A stretch of DNA of 64,000 nt from Vibrio sinaloensis DSM 21326 (GTDB lineage Bacteria > Pseudomonadota > Gammaproteobacteria > Enterobacterales > Vibrionaceae). A program made the translations under genes and the position numbers. Location: assembly GCF_000189275.1 (NCBI RefSeq), contig NZ_AEVT01000018.1, positions 186,001 through 250,000 on the forward strand, in the 5' to 3' direction. Shown here in pieces: positions 9,737 to 18,050 of this stretch. A model generated the notes under the pieces. That model searched no databases. It was not told the DNA's origin and saw only the letters and a program-made list of their open reading frames with translations. Each line of letters begins with the position of its first letter. Within the stretch, counting starts at the first letter, position 1.

Positions 9737-9850
9737 TTCAAAAATTAGGCGCTTTATCGCGAGGTTATACTGTCTTAATATCTTCCTCAAGCAAACATAA
9801 AGCATAAGCAATCAAAGTGGTTGCGGACGATAAATAGCAAGGTTAAGTCG

Positions 9851-10141
9851 ATGAGTAAGTTAACAATTGTGGCAAACATTATTGCTAAGAAAGACAAGGT
9901 CGAACTGGTGAAAAGTGAGCTTATTAAGCTGATTGAGCCAACCCGTTTAGAAGAGGGCTGCATTGATTACGATTTGCACCAAGACAACGAGAACCCAGCG
10001 CATTTTGTCTTCCTTGAAAATTGGACATCACGCGAGTTGCTGCAAAAACACCTGCAAAGTGAGCATATCGCCGCTTACAAGGCTGCAACTGAAGGCGCGG
10101 TTGAACTGTTTACTCTTAACGAATTGACCCATATTGCGTAA
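9851..10141 (+). CDS. Antibiotic biosynthesis monooxygenase (ABM/YgiN-like)
   Basis: 96 aa from ATG 9851 (MSKLTIVANIIAKK), with AAGG upstream. It is a single ABM dimeric ferredoxin-like domain with the hallmark RLEEGCIDYDLHQDNENP and FVFLENWTSRELLQKH segments. Relatives such as E. coli YgiN oxidise quinols or clear reactive electrophiles without a cofactor. It precedes the NfsB-like nitroreductase by 29 bases, so the two probably form a quinone/nitro-compound stress operon. Confidence 0.9.
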   Translation: MSKLTIVANIIAKKDKVELVKSELIKLIEPTRLEEGCIDYDLHQDNENPAHFVFLENWTSRELLQKHLQSEHIAAYKAATEGAVELFTLNELTHIA

Positions 10142-10170
10142 CGCAAACTCTATTATATTGAGGCATGAAC

Positions 10171-10830
10171 ATGACACATCCAATCATTAAAGACCTAAAC
10201 ACTCGTTACACCGCCAAAAAATACGATGCGACCAAACGCATTTCTGCTGACGATATCCAAGTGATCAAAGAGGCGCTGCGTCTATCGGCTTCGTCTATCA
10301 ATTCACAGCCTTGGAAATTCATCGTATTGGAAAGCGACGATGCGAAACAACGTTTCCACGATACATTTGCCAATAAGCATCAGTTTAATCAACCGCATGC
10401 TAAAGAAGCGTCGCACACCATTCTCTTGGCTTACGATCCAAAATTCACTAAAGAGAAGTATGCTAAACGTGTTGATGCTGAGGTGACATCAGGCCACCTA
10501 CCGGAAGATCGTTACAACATGATGCTCGATGGTGCTTACGGGTTTGCAGAAGCGAATACTGATGAAAATGGCTTCAATGGCAACTGGACAAAAGCACAAG
10601 TCTACATCGCACTGGGTAACCTACTGCACACTTTGGCTCGCCTTGGTATTGATTCAACGCCAATGGAAGGGGTCGATCCAGAGCTTATCGGCAGTATTTT
10701 TGAAAAAGAGCTTGCGGGTCATGTATGTGAAGTGGCTTTGGCGATTGGTTACCACCAAGATGGCGAAGATTACAATCACGGTCTACCAAAAGCGCGCATG
10801 CACATGGATGATGTGATTGAAGTGCTGTAA
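10171..10830 (+). CDS. NfsB-like oxygen-insensitive NAD(P)H nitroreductase
   Basis: 219 aa from ATG 10171; another ATG six bases earlier is in frame, but GAGG is better spaced for this one. FMN-dependent nitroreductase fold: the N-terminal RYTAKKYD and SSINSQPWKFIV motif binds FMN, KAQVYIALGNLLHTLARLGIDSTPMEG is the dimer/FMN core, and ALAIGYH is near the end, closely parallel to E. coli NfsB in order and length. Reduces quinones, nitroaromatics and flavin. Second gene after the ABM monooxygenase; closed by a terminator. Confidence 0.9.
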   Translation: MTHPIIKDLNTRYTAKKYDATKRISADDIQVIKEALRLSASSINSQPWKFIVLESDDAKQRFHDTFANKHQFNQPHAKEASHTILLAYDPKFTKEKYAKRVDAEVTSGHLPEDRYNMMLDGAYGFAEANTDENGFNGNWTKAQVYIALGNLLHTLARLGIDSTPMEGVDPELIGSIFEKELAGHVCEVALAIGYHQDGEDYNHGLPKARMHMDDVIEVL

Positions 10831-10848
10831 CTTTCACTATGAGTAAAC

Positions 10849-10877
10849 AAAAGCCTGATGTTAAGTCAGGCTTTTTT
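10849..10877. terminator. Rho-independent terminator, convergent genes
   Basis: Stem AAAGCCTGA / TCAGGCTTT (10850-10858, 10866-10874) followed by a T run on the plus strand, between nitroreductase and uspA. Confidence 0.88.
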
Positions 10878-10886
10878 ATTGCCTGA

Positions 10887-11312
10887 TTAAGACGGAATGG
10901 GTACCACTAAGATATCGACAGGCGACTTATTAATTAGCTGCTGAGAGTAAGACACAATACGGCTCCAAAAGTCTTGATGGTGGCCGCAAATCAATAGGTC
11001 TATGCCACTATCACTGATCACTTCGTGCAACTTATCACTCAAATCGCCAGTACCGACAATAAATTGCATGATCGGAAAGTCGGTATTGCTGTCAAAGGCA
11101 CGCAACTGTTCCATGGTGTGCTCGTTAAGCGGTCTTAAATCTGGATTTGCTTTGATGTCGACTAAGTCTGGATAGATTTCCCCATGGGTACCGTCGATGT
11201 GAATGAACGAGATTCGTGAATCGAGTTGCTTTGCGAGAAAGACGGCACGCTCAATAAGAATATTGCTTTCTTCTGAGAGCTCCAGAGCGACAAGGATATG
11301 TTTGTATTGCAT
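10887..11312 (-). CDS. uspA: Universal stress protein UspA
   Basis: 141 aa from ATG 11312 with GGGAG seven bases upstream. It starts MQYKHILVALELSEESN and carries GHHQDFWSRIVSYSQQLINKSPVDILVVP at the C-terminus, very close to E. coli UspA, and lacks the G-2x-G-9x-G(S/T) ATP site of the UspFG group. Cytoplasmic dimer induced by growth arrest and stress. Monocistronic, as is usual. Vibrio genomes often carry several uspA-like copies, so the symbol denotes the family member. Confidence 0.88.
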   Translation of the reverse strand: MQYKHILVALELSEESNILIERAVFLAKQLDSRISFIHIDGTHGEIYPDLVDIKANPDLRPLNEHTMEQLRAFDSNTDFPIMQFIVGTGDLSDKLHEVISDSGIDLLICGHHQDFWSRIVSYSQQLINKSPVDILVVPIPS

Positions 11313-11460
11313 AACCAATCTCCCTAAGTGATAACGCTAAAACAAGCATAGCTTTAGTTTCAACCAAAAGGCGCAGCGTAGATCGCGGATTTATCACATA
11401 TTCAATCTATTTCGCAACTTATTGATCTTAGTCAGCTTGAGCATTTTGTGCAGAGCGGTG

Positions 11461-11477
11461 TAATCTTTTAGAGATTA
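11461..11477. promoter_or_regulatory. LysR-type T-N11-A dyad
   Basis: TAATCT-N5-AGATTA, centred about 28 bp before the LysR start codon; it fits the T-N11-A LysR recognition pattern and probably serves autoregulation. Confidence 0.45.
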
Positions 11478-11496
11478 TCAAACAGGAATAGAAAAT

Positions 11497-12435
11497 ATGT
11501 TACTTGAAGATCTTCAGGTGGTACTCAAAGTTGCCGAAATCCGCAGTATTACTGGCGCCGCCACGGCACTGGATATGCGAACTGCGACGGCCAGCGCTGC
11601 AGTCAAAAGGGTTGAAGCTTCTTTGGGTGAAGAGCTCTTTGTTCGCACCACACGTCAACTGCGATTATCTAATGCCGGTGAACGTTATTTACCCCAGTGT
11701 GAAAAAGCGCTTGAACTATTAGCGCAAGCGAAACAAAGCATGCGAGGTGACCAACAGGAGATCGATGGTGAAGTGCGTATTTCGCTCTCGTCTGACCTTG
11801 GGCGTAACATGGTGGTGCCATGGTTAGATGAATTTTTGGATGCACACCCGAAGGTCAAGCTGCGTACCCACTTGAGTGACAGTAACGTTGACTTCTATCG
11901 AGATAGTGTCGACATGGCACTGCGCTACGGATCGCCAACGGATTCTAATCTCTATGGTTTTAAGATCTGCGATGTGCAGAAAATACTCTGCGCAAGCCCA
12001 GACTACTTAGCGAAACATGGCGAGCCTCAGCACCCAGAAGATCTAAAACAGCACAATGGCTTGTTTTATCAATTGCATGACGTGTTGAAAGATGAGTGGG
12101 AATTCTTGCGCGATGGGCAAGAGTTTAAAGTGAAAATGTCCGGTAACCGAGCGTCTAACGATGCCGATTTGGTTCGTCGCTGGTGCGTTGCGGGTAAAGG
12201 TATTGCGATTAAGTCTTATCTTGATATGTCGAGTGATTTGCTGGCGGGAAACGTCGTCGAGGTGATGGCTGACTACCAGCCGACCATCAGCGAGCTCTGG
12301 TTAGTGTGTCCAAGCCGACGCTCAATCACGCCTACGGTGCGATTGCTGCGCGATATGTTTCGAGAAAAGACCGAGCAGATTCATCAACAGTTGGAGCAAC
12401 AAGGGCTGATCTCTTGTCGAGAAACTAGGAAATAA
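11497..12435 (+). CDS. LysR family transcriptional regulator
   Basis: 312 aa. The winged HTH occupies roughly residues 1-60 (MLLEDLQVVLKVAEIRSITGAA), and the LysR substrate domain covers residues 90-300, of the CrgA-like subgroup (VRISLSSDLGRNMVVPWLDEFL). A dyad of the LysR type lies just upstream. The next gene in the same direction, 84 bases on, is a GH1 6-phospho-beta-glucosidase, which could be its target, but nothing in the sequence proves it. Confidence 0.88.
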   Translation: MLLEDLQVVLKVAEIRSITGAATALDMRTATASAAVKRVEASLGEELFVRTTRQLRLSNAGERYLPQCEKALELLAQAKQSMRGDQQEIDGEVRISLSSDLGRNMVVPWLDEFLDAHPKVKLRTHLSDSNVDFYRDSVDMALRYGSPTDSNLYGFKICDVQKILCASPDYLAKHGEPQHPEDLKQHNGLFYQLHDVLKDEWEFLRDGQEFKVKMSGNRASNDADLVRRWCVAGKGIAIKSYLDMSSDLLAGNVVEVMADYQPTISELWLVCPSRRSITPTVRLLRDMFREKTEQIHQQLEQQGLISCRETRK

Positions 12436-12468
12436 CGGACAGTGAGTCTGACCTTATTTGTTCCTTAA

Positions 12469-13911
<1,443 letters not shown>

Positions 13912-13913
13912 CT

Positions 13914-13938
13914 AAAAGGAGCCAATTGGCTCCTTTAT
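13914..13938. terminator. Palindromic terminator between convergent genes
   Basis: AAAGGAGCC (13915-13923) AATT GGCTCCTTT (13928-13936), directly after the GH1 stop and overlapping the TetR stop. T tracts are short, so strength is uncertain. Confidence 0.55.
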
Positions 13939-14540
13939 TGGTTGTGTTGGCAACTGAGGAAAAAGTCTATTGCTGACTCAAGGCTCCGCTGTCTTTCGAC
14001 AGGGTCGTTTGGTGCCATACCTAAGAATACCGGGAAGAAAGTACGACCTTTGACCAGCGCCCATAAGTTAACTGCAAGCTCGGCGGTGTTTTGCTTAGCT
14101 AGAGCACCATGCTCAATGGCGGCGTTGAGCCAGTTTTCCATTGGGCAAGCTTTGATACTTTCGACATCATTGAGGTGACATTTGCCCTGGCACATGGCTT
14201 CGATGGTGATCGCAACCAACAGACGGCGCTTTTCGCACTGCATCACTTGATCTAATTGTTCGGTGAAAATATCGATGAGTTGCTCGCGAACGCTGCGCTT
14301 AGGATCAAAGGCAGGTAGAGAACGGTTGAGTTTTTCTTCTTCCATAATGTACTCAACCACCGCCTGATACAGGTTCTCCTTCGAGCCAAAATGCGAATAA
14401 ACCGTTGGTTTGGTGGAGTTGGCTTTTTTGGCAATCAAGTCTAGTGATGCGCCCTGCACACCACAATCTTTATAGCATTCAATCGCAGCTAAAATGATGC
14501 TGTGTTTGGTTCGTTCGCTGCGTTGGCTTCGTTTGTCCAT
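13935..14540 (-). CDS. TetR/AcrR family regulator
   Basis: 201 aa from ATG 14540 (MDKRSQRSERTKHSI), preceded by AAAGG; the frame extends to 14582 without similarity. The N-terminal TetR HTH includes GASLDLIAKKANSTKPTVYSHFGSKENLYQAV. The C-terminal ligand domain resembles the AefR/TetR_C_7-like group. It lies 122 bases downstream of a periplasmic adaptor gene on the same strand, an arrangement typical of efflux control, and an 8-bp-arm dyad upstream of the adaptor (15840-15861) is a candidate binding site. Confidence 0.87.
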   Translation of the reverse strand: MDKRSQRSERTKHSIILAAIECYKDCGVQGASLDLIAKKANSTKPTVYSHFGSKENLYQAVVEYIMEEEKLNRSLPAFDPKRSVREQLIDIFTEQLDQVMQCEKRRLLVAITIEAMCQGKCHLNDVESIKACPMENWLNAAIEHGALAKQNTAELAVNLWALVKGRTFFPVFLGMAPNDPVERQRSLESAIDFFLSCQHNQ

Positions 14541-14662
14541 ACCTTTATCCGTACAGGATGGGGAGAACTGCAACCCTACCATATCTTGCTTAACCTTCTA
14601 TTGAATAACGGATGATTTGCGATTTTTCTCATCTTTTCGACGCCTGTTTGCTGATTTTGTCA

Positions 14663-15754
14663 TCAGTTTCCACGGTTTAGTATTTCGTTGAGTTGATTGA
14701 CTATGTTGACAACAGGTTCAATTTTCTTACCTACCAGATGGGGTGCATCGGGGGAAGAGAGGACAAAGTCGCTCGCCACCAATCCCGACTTAATAGGGGT
14801 ATATCCGCTCACGGTTTCTTTAATAGTGGCAAGGGTGACCTGTTTCGCGCGCACAATGCGTTTTTCATCGAGGACAAATAAGGTTGGTGTTCCGTCGTCA
14901 GTGTGGATGGCGGAAGCGGGCACAAACAACTGAGGTTCTTGTTTTGGGCTATTGAGATAAAACGCCGTTTTTGAACCGATGAGATGCTCCCCATTGCGGT
15001 TATCAAAGACCGCGTACGCACTAAGTTGCTGGGCCTGATTGGCGATTTTTGAATCGACATAGCGAAGCTTCCCATCTATGTAGTGGCCTTCTGATGACAG
15101 AATGGACGCATTGAGGCTGTCGGGATAATTACTTAGAACCTGACGAAATACATTGAGTACTTGAGGTGAGGCATCAAAATGCAACTCAACTCTATCAGTG
15201 GCGACGAGATCAGCGATGAAATCACCTTCATTGACATAGTTGCCGGCATTAAATCGGATCTGACCTAAGGTTCCCGAGAAGGGGGCGTACATGGTGGTCG
15301 CGTTGAGGTCTTGTTGGGCGAGCAGCAGGTTGTTTCGAGTTTCTTGAACCGCTCTTGCCGCAGTTTTCAGTTTAGGATCATCTTCGCGGCTAGTGCGGGT
15401 CAGTTCAATGATGTTGCGCGTGGCAATCTGATACTCGTTTTGTGCTGTTTTCACTGCCAGTTCAGCAAGCGTGGAATCAAACTCCACGATAGGTTGACCT
15501 TGATCGACGTAGTCGCCATCCCTAACGTGGATAGCGGTAATCTTGCCACTGTGTTCTGCCAAGATTTGGGTGTATTTAGGGGAACGAAATTCACCTTCAA
15601 GTTCAATCAACTTGGTGACCTGACGTTGTATCGGCAAGTGAACCAAATAGGAATTGGGGTATTGTGCTGTTTTCGCTTGGGAAACCTGGCAGCTGAAAAA
15701 CAATGTTGGAGCAAGAGTTAAAGTAAGGCCAAGTGTAAGGGCGAGTTTATTCAT
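14663..15754 (-). CDS. RND-type periplasmic adaptor (HlyD/MFP family)
   Basis: 363 aa with a Sec signal peptide (residues about 1-28, ending VSQAKTAQ). The lipoyl/barrel-sandwich half SGKITAIHVRDGDYVDQGQPIVEFD is followed by a coiled-coil hairpin (AELAVKTAQNEYQIA ... RAVQETRNNLLLAQQDL), the second lipoyl half YAPFSGTLGQIRFNAGNYVNEGD and a beta-barrel/membrane-proximal domain. In efflux systems this protein bridges an inner-membrane RND pump to TolC. No RND permease lies next to it, so it is either an orphan component or its pump is encoded elsewhere. Probably controlled by the downstream TetR. Confidence 0.87.
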   Translation of the reverse strand: MNKLALTLGLTLTLAPTLFFSCQVSQAKTAQYPNSYLVHLPIQRQVTKLIELEGEFRSPKYTQILAEHSGKITAIHVRDGDYVDQGQPIVEFDSTLAELAVKTAQNEYQIATRNIIELTRTSREDDPKLKTAARAVQETRNNLLLAQQDLNATTMYAPFSGTLGQIRFNAGNYVNEGDFIADLVATDRVELHFDASPQVLNVFRQVLSNYPDSLNASILSSEGHYIDGKLRYVDSKIANQAQQLSAYAVFDNRNGEHLIGSKTAFYLNSPKQEPQLFVPASAIHTDDGTPTLFVLDEKRIVRAKQVTLATIKETVSGYTPIKSGLVASDFVLSSPDAPHLVGKKIEPVVNIVNQLNEILNRGN

Positions 15755-15839
15755 TGCTGTCCCTGTTCGTTATTGTATTTGTTTGGCTTATTAGTTGTAG
15801 AAAATGGGGTGTTGTTTTCTATCGGTTAGAGGATATTTT

Positions 15840-15861
15840 AACTTTACCGTTAAGTAAAGTT
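15840..15861. promoter_or_regulatory. 8-bp-arm palindrome upstream of adaptor gene
   Basis: AACTTTAC-CGTTAA-GTAAAGTT, a perfect dyad about 86 bp upstream of the adaptor start in the region shared with the divergent IclR gene. A TetR-type operator is the simplest reading; IclR binding is an alternative. Confidence 0.5.
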
Positions 15862-16028
15862 TTGAAATTAAACAGCGAGCCCCTGTTAGAGTATGACGCT
15901 TGGTACAAAATTTCGTTAATTCTCGCAGTATGAGAAAGTGGAGATAATTTTGATTCCTAATTCCTACAACATAAGAATAGAATTTGATCACATCCTTAGT
16001 ATAGCGATACAACAAGAGCGTGAACTCT

Positions 16029-16754
16029 ATGAAGCAGAGTAGTGGGCAAGTGAATGAGAAGGTCTTACAACTTCTTATGCAAGTGGCCGTGAACGATGAA
16101 CCCGTAACCGCCAAGCAACTGAGTGAACAGGTTGGCACGCCAATCAGCAGTTTATATCGTCACCTTAAACTGCTAAAAGAATGGAACTTGATTGAAGAAA
16201 GTCCAAGTGACAAAACCTTGATCATAGGTCCGGCAGCTCTGATGCTGATGCGCAGTTACGAAACCAGCCAACACGATTTGGATGCGGTGGATACCGTACT
16301 CAACCGACTGCAAAAGCAAACGGGTGAGATGGCAGCATACATGGTGCCAGTGGGCTATCGAGCATTGTGTGTCAGTCGTAAGGAAAGCATGCAGGCGCTT
16401 CGTTGCAGCTACGTCCAGGGTCAAAGTCAACCACTGTTACGCGGCGCCTCTTCTAAAGTGATGCTGGCTTACATGCCTTCCCAGCGATGTGAGAAAATCT
16501 TGCGCTACTTTGGGGAATACAACCAAATTACCCAGTGGCAGCAAGAGCTGGAGCAAATTCGAAACCAAGGCTATGCCGTCAGTACCTCGGAAATTGATCC
16601 TGGCGTATCGGGCATCAGTGCCCCGGTGATGAAAGGCACAAAGTTGATTGGTGCTATCTCCGTCATGGCGCCTGCTCATAGAGTGGAACAGAATCAGCAA
16701 AAAATCATTTTGCATGTACTTCAAGCAGCGAGGGCATTGCCCCCAGAAAGGTAA
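16029..16754 (+). CDS. IclR family transcriptional regulator
   Basis: 241 aa from ATG 16029, with AAGAG about ten bases upstream; a GTG at 16020 is an alternative but leaves no spacing from that ribosome site. The N-terminal winged HTH (EKVLQLLMQVAVNDEPVTAKQLSEQVGTPISSLYRHLKLL) precedes a GAF-like IclR effector domain (residues about 80-240) with RGASSKVMLAYMP and SEIDPGVSGISAPV. IclR regulators usually control catabolic genes. Four bases separate its stop from the next gene, so they are cotranscribed. Confidence 0.87.
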   Translation: MKQSSGQVNEKVLQLLMQVAVNDEPVTAKQLSEQVGTPISSLYRHLKLLKEWNLIEESPSDKTLIIGPAALMLMRSYETSQHDLDAVDTVLNRLQKQTGEMAAYMVPVGYRALCVSRKESMQALRCSYVQGQSQPLLRGASSKVMLAYMPSQRCEKILRYFGEYNQITQWQQELEQIRNQGYAVSTSEIDPGVSGISAPVMKGTKLIGAISVMAPAHRVEQNQQKIILHVLQAARALPPER

Positions 16755-16758
16755 CGCT

Positions 16759-17592
16759 ATGTTTGGGCTATTTCGACGCAATAAGACACAAAGTATCACA
16801 GGAATCTCTTCCGAGCGGCTGGCATTGTTAACCGTCAGTGAGTGGTTGAAACCGATGAAACAGGTGGATTTCGAAATGGCTGATCAAAGCTTGGAGGAGA
16901 TGTATGAATGGCTCTCTACACTCGACAAGCAGAGTTGGCTTAATGGTGGGCATTACAATGTGACCGAGCAGCCCTCTGGCAAGTATCAACTTCACCTGAG
17001 TCGTTTCTTGGGCTCTGAGGTATTGCCAGTGGTGTTAACCAATAACTGTGAGTCGCTTCTCTACTCTTTACCTTTACTTCATTCGCCGAGGAAAGATCTG
17101 GGTATCATTCATATCGGGCGCCAGTTAGAGCTTAAAGCGTCATTGGAGCCTGACCAAGGTTCGGCCTTTCATTTTGCGTTGACGCGGTATAATGAATGTC
17201 GCCTGTTCTGCTTAGGCATTGATGCACAGGCTGAATCCGATCGAGCCTTAGAATACGCAGAAGACCTTGGTTGCGATTGGATGACATTACCCGAATGCAG
17301 CTTTGGTCATCGTTTTCAGGTTAAGCAGCAATTGGCGAGCTATCTTTCTCATTGTGAAGATATCGTCGTAAACATTGACTTAGCTTGTTTATACCCGGTC
17401 TCTCGCCTTGAGAGGGGGAGCGCACTAGACGTGCAAATGGTCAATCGAATGTTGCGACAAATGCTGATATCCGGAAAAGTGCGTCAAATACAGTTGGTGG
17501 GCTACAAGGATAAGCACTTGTATTCGAAACAGACCCAGGCGATTTTGCATGAACTCGCGGCTCTGTTTCCCTCTTCTCACCGTGCCGCTTAA
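16759..17592 (+). CDS. Arginase-fold (ureohydrolase-like) protein, metal site degenerate
   Basis: 277 aa from ATG 16759 (MFGLFRRNKTQ), with AAAGG upstream. The order of segments resembles the arginase/agmatinase fold: LGIIHIGRQLEL stands where active enzymes have the HFDAHxD motif, and IVVNIDLACLYPVSRLE stands where they have the SxDxDxxDP motif. Most manganese-binding Asp/His residues of both motifs are replaced, so catalysis of the usual kind is unlikely. The resemblance is by eye and needs a profile search; if wrong, this is an uncharacterised soluble protein. Coupled to the IclR gene, it could be a sensor or accessory protein. Confidence 0.5.
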   Translation: MFGLFRRNKTQSITGISSERLALLTVSEWLKPMKQVDFEMADQSLEEMYEWLSTLDKQSWLNGGHYNVTEQPSGKYQLHLSRFLGSEVLPVVLTNNCESLLYSLPLLHSPRKDLGIIHIGRQLELKASLEPDQGSAFHFALTRYNECRLFCLGIDAQAESDRALEYAEDLGCDWMTLPECSFGHRFQVKQQLASYLSHCEDIVVNIDLACLYPVSRLERGSALDVQMVNRMLRQMLISGKVRQIQLVGYKDKHLYSKQTQAILHELAALFPSSHRAA

Positions 17593-17613
17593 TTTCTCGA
17601 ACGCCAGAAACAC

Positions 17614-17646
17614 AAAAGCTGGCGTTTAAGCCAGCTTAGTTTTTGG
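17614..17646 (+). terminator. Rho-independent terminator
   Basis: AAGCTGGC (17616-17623) / GCCAGCTT (17630-17637), then AGTTTTT. It closes the IclR operon. Confidence 0.85.
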
Positions 17647-17656
17647 GGTTAGCACA

Positions 17657-17743
17657 TTAAGATTCTTTGCTTGCGTTTTTGTTCGACTCTTTCCAGTACT
17701 GAATGCGAACGCGATGCAGTTGTGCTTTTCTCATTTTCTTCAT
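17657..17743 (-). CDS. Putative 28-aa basic small protein
   Basis: A short open frame, ATG at 17743 and TAA at 17657-17659, reading MKKMRKAQLHRVRIQYWKES then NKNASKES. Its ribosome site GAGGG lies seven bases before the ATG, better than many long genes here. Ten of 28 residues are Lys or Arg, and there is no membrane segment. I do not recognise a family. It lies alone between convergent IclR-operon and divergent phoX. Translation is inferred from the ribosome site and codon regularity only. Confidence 0.5.
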   Translation of the reverse strand: MKKMRKAQLHRVRIQYWKESNKNASKES

Positions 17744-17922
17744 GATAATCCCTCACTTAAAAACAAAATCGCTCTTCAATGAGCCTATGTGAATTCAGTT
17801 CCTCATGAACAAGAATCAATGTAGCGAGCAAAATCGAAAAGATCTAGGTTTTTGATCACATTTTTTTGCACATTCTCACATGTATATCAGTCAAAATTGA
17901 ACCATGGCGCACTTTAATGAGC

Positions 17923-17962
17923 TTGTCATGTAAGTTGTGAAAAACTGTCATCTGACGTTAAT
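17923..17962 (+). promoter_or_regulatory. Pho-box array upstream of phoX
   Basis: Seven-base elements recur at 11-bp spacing: TTGTCAT (17923), GTTGTGA (17934), CTGTCAT (17945), CGTTAAT (17956). The two best, TTGTCAT and CTGTCAT, are exactly 22 bp apart, the PhoB-dimer repeat. A -10-like TATAAG is at 17964-17969. A further TTGTCAT at 17989 stays in the same 11-bp register. The placement before a phosphatase gene supports PhoB activation in phosphate starvation. Confidence 0.7.
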
Positions 17963-18050
17963 CTATAAGAAACAATAAGTTAACTTGGTTGTCATTTTGC
18001 TCTCCTAATATGCTTGCGCTATTAATATAAAACCAAGCAAGGAGTCAGCA

